The notes under the pieces are model-generated. The model was given only the letters and a program-made list of their open reading frames with translations. It searched no databases and was not told the DNA's origin. This document shows, one piece after another, positions 60,374-64,000 of a stretch of DNA of 64,000 bases. Source of the DNA: G963691835 sp963691835 (lineage in GTDB: Bacteria; Pseudomonadota; Alphaproteobacteria; Thalassobaculales; Thalassobaculaceae); the NCBI GenBank assembly GCA_963691835.1, contig OY829383.1, forward strand, positions 4,712,001 through 4,776,000, written 5' to 3'. A program made the translations under genes and the position numbers. Numbering within the stretch: the stretch's first letter is position 1; every line of letters starts with the position of its first letter.

Positions 60374-61153
60374 ATGAAGATTAGACGCTTCAGTCTCATC
60401 ACGGCCATTCTCATCGTCGGCCTCCTGTCCCTGATTGGGAGGGGAACGGCGACGGCGGAAGGGCGGGACGTTCGGTTGTTCGCCGCGGCCAGCACAGCAT
60501 CCGTGATGACGGATCTTGTGCCGCTCGCGCTCGAACGAACCGGTTTGCGGATCATCCCCGTAACAGCGGCCACCTCGGCGCTGGCTCGGCAGATCAAAGC
60601 CGGAGCCCCTGCGGACATTTTCATTGCCGCCAATCAAGCCTGGATGGACAACCTCATCTCAGACGACGTGATTGCCGCAGAAGATGTCCGGCCCCTGATC
60701 GGAAACCGTCTGGTCGTCGTGTCGCCCTCGTTCGAAGCGAGAACCATCTCCGGCCCCGCCAACTTCCTCTCAGCCCTAGGGACTGGGAGATTGGCTCTCG
60801 CCGACCCCCGGGCGGTGCCCGCTGGGCAGTATGCCAAGAGCTTGCTGTCCGGGCTCGATCTCTGGGAGGACGTGGCGGGCCGGTTGGCCCCGGCCGCGAA
60901 CGTCCGCGCCGCATTGGCACTGGTCGAGCGGGGGGCGACCCCGCTCGGGATCGTGTATGAGAGCGATGCCAAAGCCTCCTCTGCGGTGACTGTCGCCTGG
61001 ACGCCTTCTTCCACCGTTCAGCCCAAAATCGTCTATACGGCAGCACCGACCAAGGCGGCGCGTGAGGCCCCCGCGATTGCCCGGTTGATGCGGTTTCTGG
61101 TGTCGGGCGAAAGCATGGCTGTCTTCAAGGCACACGGTTTCCGGCCCCTCTAA
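60374..61153 (+). CDS. modA: Molybdate ABC transporter, periplasmic binding protein
   Basis: 259 residues. Signal peptide up to about GTATAEG, then the ModA fold: VRLFAAASTASVMTDLVPLAL, ARQIKAGAPADIFIAANQAWMDNL and ADPRAVPAGQYAKSLLSGLDLW, the segments that surround the oxyanion site. It binds molybdate (and tungstate) for ModBC. A Mo-box lies just upstream. The modB start follows 22 bp after the stop. Confidence 0.95.
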   Translation: MKIRRFSLITAILIVGLLSLIGRGTATAEGRDVRLFAAASTASVMTDLVPLALERTGLRIIPVTAATSALARQIKAGAPADIFIAANQAWMDNLISDDVIAAEDVRPLIGNRLVVVSPSFEARTISGPANFLSALGTGRLALADPRAVPAGQYAKSLLSGLDLWEDVAGRLAPAANVRAALALVERGATPLGIVYESDAKASSAVTVAWTPSSTVQPKIVYTAAPTKAAREAPAIARLMRFLVSGESMAVFKAHGFRPL

Positions 61154-61175
61154 TCGTATCGACCAGCGAGGTTGT

Positions 61176-61880
61176 TTGCTTAACCCAGTCGAAGTCGAAG
61201 CCCTGGTTCTCAGCCTGAAGGTTGCGGCCCTGGCTGTCGCGGTGTCCGCGCCTGTCGGCATCGCGGTGGCCTATGTGCTGGCGCGACTCGACTTTCCGGG
61301 CAAAATCCTCGTCGATGCGGTGGTGCACACACCTCTTGTCGTGCCCCCGGTCGTCGTGGGCTATCTGCTCTTGCTGGGCTTTGCGCGAACGGGGCCGATC
61401 GGCGCTTGGCTCCACGACGTCTTCGGCGTTTCCATCGCCTTCACCTGGCAGGGGGCCGCCGTGGCATCCGGGATCATGGCCTTCCCCCTTCTCGTTCGCG
61501 CCGTCCGACTGTCCCTGGAAGCAGCAGACCCGGGATTGGAAGACGCGGCGCGAACCCTGGGGGCCGGCCGGTCTCGTGTGTTTCTAACGATCACTTTGCC
61601 CTTGGCGCTTCCAGGAATCGTGACCGGCATGGTGCTGGCGTTCGCCCGCAGCCTCGGCGAGTTCGGAGCGACGATTACGTTCGTATCGAACATTCCCGGC
61701 GAGACACAGACCCTGCCGTTGGCGCTTTTCTCCCTCTCCCAAATCCCGGGCTCGGAGGCGGCAGCGGCGCGGCTCGCCGTGTTGTCGGTCATCGTCGCCG
61801 TGCTGGCTCTGATCGCGTCCGAAGTCCTTGCCCGGCGGGTCCGGCGACAGACCGGACAAATTGCCGGAGACGGGGCATGA
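61176..61880 (+). CDS. modB: Molybdate ABC transporter, permease
   Basis: 234 residues with five to six membrane helices. ATPase-coupling EAA block EAADPGLEDAARTLGAGRSRVFLTITLPLALPGIVTG, then FARSLGEFGATITFVSNIPGETQTLPLALF, which is typical of ModB. The start is a TTG preceded by GCGAGG. The stop overlaps the modC start (ATGA). Confidence 0.95.
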   Translation: MLNPVEVEALVLSLKVAALAVAVSAPVGIAVAYVLARLDFPGKILVDAVVHTPLVVPPVVVGYLLLLGFARTGPIGAWLHDVFGVSIAFTWQGAAVASGIMAFPLLVRAVRLSLEAADPGLEDAARTLGAGRSRVFLTITLPLALPGIVTGMVLAFARSLGEFGATITFVSNIPGETQTLPLALFSLSQIPGSEAAAARLAVLSVIVAVLALIASEVLARRVRRQTGQIAGDGA

Positions 61881-63001
61881 TCGCGATCGATGTGGAGGCG
61901 CGGCTGGGCGCGTTCGACCTCAAGGCCGACGTGACCGCACCCTCCGCCGGCGTCACAGCGTTGTTTGGCCGATCCGGGGCGGGCAAATCTTCGCTCGTCG
62001 GCTGTGTCATGGGCTTGGTTCGTCCCAAGCGGGGGCGGATCGTTGTTGGTGAGAGAACACTTTTCTCATCGGAAGATGGGATAGACGTCCCAGTATCCCA
62101 GCGGGGCCTTGGGACCGTTTTTCAGGACGGCCGCCTGTTCCCCCATATGAACGTCCGCAACAACCTTCTCTATGGGGCCCGGTCCCGGGGTCCTGAGGCA
62201 AAGCGAAGGGCGGTGTCAGCGTTCGATGAGACCGTCGAGCTTCTCGGACTTGAGCCGCTGCTGGAACGCAGACCGCTACGGCTGTCAGGCGGCGAACGCC
62301 AGCGGGTCGCGATTGGGCGGGCGCTGCTTTCCGCCCCGGATCTGTTGATCATGGACGAGCCCCTCGCCGCACTTGATGCAGGCCGCCGCCGCTCGATCCT
62401 GCCGTACCTTTCCCGGCTCCGTGAGACCCTGTCGATCCCCATCCTCTACGTCTCCCATCAGATGGATGAGATCATCCGGTTGGCGGATACCCTCGTGCTG
62501 ATGGACCACGGCAAGGTCGCCGCGACCGGTGCAGTTGAAGACCTCACGGCCAGATTGGACCTAGAGCCGCTTCTGGGGCGCTACGAGGCGGGTGCGGTCC
62601 TCTCCGCAACGGTGAAAGCGCACGACACGGCCTATGCGCTGAGCCGCCTCGCGTTCGCGGGTGGCGACCTGCTGGTGCCGGCCGTCGACTTGCCGGTGGG
62701 ATCCTCCATCCGGGTCCGGGTCCGTGCACGGGACGTCACCGTCGCCCTGTCGGCACCGGAGGACGCCAGTTGGACGAACGTCATCCGGACGACGATTGAG
62801 GATGCCCGCATCGACAGCCGGCCGGATGTGGAACTCGCCCTGAGGCTTCCCGACGGCGCGCGCCTGAGGGCACGCGTCACACGCCTGACCTGGGACAGAC
62901 TGTCCTTGGCACGGGGAACCGAGGTCTATGCCCTGGTGAAAACCGTGGCCATCGACCGAACCGCCCTTGGCCGGGTCGAGGCGGGTTGGCAGGCGGAGTA
63001 G
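61877..63001 (+). CDS. modC: Molybdate ABC transporter, ATPase with TOBE domain
   Basis: 374 residues. Walker A LFGRSGAGKSSLVG (about 30-43), FQDGRLFPHMNVRNNL, signature LSGGERQRVAIGRALL, Walker B LLIMDEPLAALD, H-loop YVSHQMDE, then a C-terminal TOBE molybdate-binding domain (about 290-370: ARDVTVALSAPEDASWTNVI). ATG at 61877 overlaps the modB stop. The downstream dehydrogenase gene converges with it, 4 bp apart. Confidence 0.95.
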   Translation: MIAIDVEARLGAFDLKADVTAPSAGVTALFGRSGAGKSSLVGCVMGLVRPKRGRIVVGERTLFSSEDGIDVPVSQRGLGTVFQDGRLFPHMNVRNNLLYGARSRGPEAKRRAVSAFDETVELLGLEPLLERRPLRLSGGERQRVAIGRALLSAPDLLIMDEPLAALDAGRRRSILPYLSRLRETLSIPILYVSHQMDEIIRLADTLVLMDHGKVAATGAVEDLTARLDLEPLLGRYEAGAVLSATVKAHDTAYALSRLAFAGGDLLVPAVDLPVGSSIRVRVRARDVTVALSAPEDASWTNVIRTTIEDARIDSRPDVELALRLPDGARLRARVTRLTWDRLSLARGTEVYALVKTVAIDRTALGRVEAGWQAE

Positions 63002-63005
63002 ACGT

Positions 63006-63950
63006 TCAGTTGACCGGCGTCAGCAGCGGCTTTCCAGCGAGATGGGCCACAACATTGTCATAGACCACCATGCCCATGGCCATCCGCGTGTCGTGGGAGG
63101 CGCTGGCCACATGAGGGGTCAGAACAACGTTCTCCGTCATCCCCAAAAGGGCCTCAGGCACGTTCGGCTCATCCGGGAAAACATCGAGACCGGCCGCACC
63201 CAGGCGTCCTTCCTTCAAGGCCGGGATCAGTGCGTCCATATCGACGACGCTGCCGCGCGCGACGTTGACCAGCAGTCCATCCGGTCCGAGCGCGTTGATG
63301 ACGCCTGCGTTGACGAGATTGTTTGTCTCCGCCCCACCCGGCGTGATGACGATCAGGATCTCGCAGTCCCGCGCCATTTCCACCAGATCAGCGTAAAAGG
63401 TGTACGGCACATCGTCCCGTTTCGTGCGCTTGTGGTAGGCGATCTCCATTTTGAAGGCAGCACAGCGCGCCGCGATCTCCATGCCAATTCGGCCGAGACC
63501 GACGATCCCGACCTTGGAGCTGTGGACCTTATGCACGTAGGGGAAGTTCCCTTCAGATACCCACCGGCCCTGCCGTGTGTAGATATCCGCCTCGACGATC
63601 CGGCGGCGGGTGGCCAGAACCAAGCCAAGCGCCAGGTCCGCGACGCAATCGTTCAGCACATCCGGCGTATTCGTGACCTTGATCCCACGGGCCGTCGCGG
63701 CCGCGATGTCCACCCCGTCATACCCGACGCCGAAGCTTGAAATCAGCTTGGCCTCAGGACAGGCATCCATCAGCGCCACATCACAGAGGCCCGGTGTGCA
63801 GATGGCCTTTGCTTTTGGGCCGAACTCCGCAAGCACCGCATCCGGATTTTCCGCCTCGGACAGGACATGCGGCGTGCAGATCTCGGCCATCCGATCCAGC
63901 GCCGGTTGATACCAAGGGTAGTTGATAATGACGTGCGGCTTGTCGGACAC
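63006..63950 (-). CDS. D-isomer-specific 2-hydroxyacid dehydrogenase (glyoxylate/hydroxypyruvate reductase-like)
   Basis: 314 residues. NAD(P)-binding motif VGIVGLGRIGMEIAARCAAF (about 148-167), substrate-binding SSFGVGYDGVDI, the catalytic Arg in LLVNVARGSVVD, Glu in LDVFPDEPNVPE and His in LTPHVASAS. It reduces a 2-oxoacid such as glyoxylate or hydroxypyruvate. ATG at 63948-63950 follows GGGAGG at good spacing. Its upstream region reaches the window edge; the last 50 bases hold nothing recognisable. Confidence 0.92.
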   Translation of the reverse strand: MSDKPHVIINYPWYQPALDRMAEICTPHVLSEAENPDAVLAEFGPKAKAICTPGLCDVALMDACPEAKLISSFGVGYDGVDIAAATARGIKVTNTPDVLNDCVADLALGLVLATRRRIVEADIYTRQGRWVSEGNFPYVHKVHSSKVGIVGLGRIGMEIAARCAAFKMEIAYHKRTKRDDVPYTFYADLVEMARDCEILIVITPGGAETNNLVNAGVINALGPDGLLVNVARGSVVDMDALIPALKEGRLGAAGLDVFPDEPNVPEALLGMTENVVLTPHVASASHDTRMAMGMVVYDNVVAHLAGKPLLTPVN

Positions 63951-64000
63951 GGAGACCTCCCTGCGGTCGCGGTCAGTTTTAGTGCGGGCCGGCTTTGGCG

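Noticed and set aside
1..64000. tRNA, rRNA, CRISPR arrays, phage genes or an origin
   Set aside because: I found no cloverleaf, conserved rRNA segment, regularly spaced repeats, phage structural genes or DnaA-box clusters; a covariance-model scan would be needed to exclude small RNAs.

Overview
The window is a high-GC stretch of an alphaproteobacterial chromosome, most likely from the Rhodospirillales or a close relative. This is inferred from gene content: an aa3 oxidase cluster in the order ctaC-ctaD-ctaB-small ORF-ctaG-ctaE-DUF983-SURF1, a complete aapJQMP general amino-acid transporter, plant-type GshA, a UbiA-methyltransferase overlap and several methyl-accepting chemotaxis proteins (MCPs). 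Gene density is high, overlaps of the ATGA type are common, and I see no rRNA, tRNA, CRISPR array or prophage. Except for the left-edge gene, whose 3' part lies outside, all genes appear complete.

Layout. 1-2262: N-terminal part of a membrane-bound class III adenylate/guanylate cyclase (minus strand), with an intact IS5-family (IS427-like) insertion sequence 55 bp upstream of its start. 2293-10189: M32 carboxypeptidase and the cytochrome c oxidase structural and assembly genes, all on the minus strand. 10459-13879: tldD, a small membrane-anchored unknown and an MCP with a polytopic membrane sensor. 13889-21013: methyltransferase, EamA exporter, gshA, rsmE, then divergent ubiA with a protein methyltransferase, a KpsS-like protein and an SRPBCC protein. 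21140-28658: hydantoinase/oxoprolinase subunits hyuA and hyuB, separated by a divergent pair of TPR-SPINDLY (O-GlcNAc-transferase-like) glycosyltransferases. 28775-41941: a second MCP, SDR, pirin, aromatic-ring monooxygenase, Gfo/Idh/MocA oxidoreductase, a pentapeptide-repeat protein overlapping a soluble histidine kinase, amidase, MFS, methylglyoxal synthase and a sugar kinase.

42177-45821 is the most unusual block: an AT-rich leader, a stand-alone YcaO protein of the kind seen in peptide-modifying (TOMM/RiPP) loci, a secreted protein of unknown family and an MFS transporter, all on the plus strand. 45829-47942 holds a CYTH-CHAD protein overlapping a SixA-type phosphatase. 48268-52883 is a sulfur-related block (cysteine synthase, mercaptopyruvate sulfurtransferase) with GNAT proteins and a PRISE-type reductase. 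53190-57722 is the aap operon, with hairpin terminators after aapP and between aapJ and aapQ. 58073-63950 has cystathionine beta-lyase, a short ModE-like DNA-binding protein, a PNPOx-fold protein, modABC preceded by a recognisable Mo-box, and a 2-hydroxyacid dehydrogenase.

The observations most worth following up are the YcaO / secreted protein / MFS cassette, the glycosyltransferase pair lying between hyuA and hyuB, the pentapeptide-repeat/histidine-kinase overlap, the CYTH-CHAD/SixA overlap, and the Mo-box beside a ModE protein that has no molybdate-binding domain.
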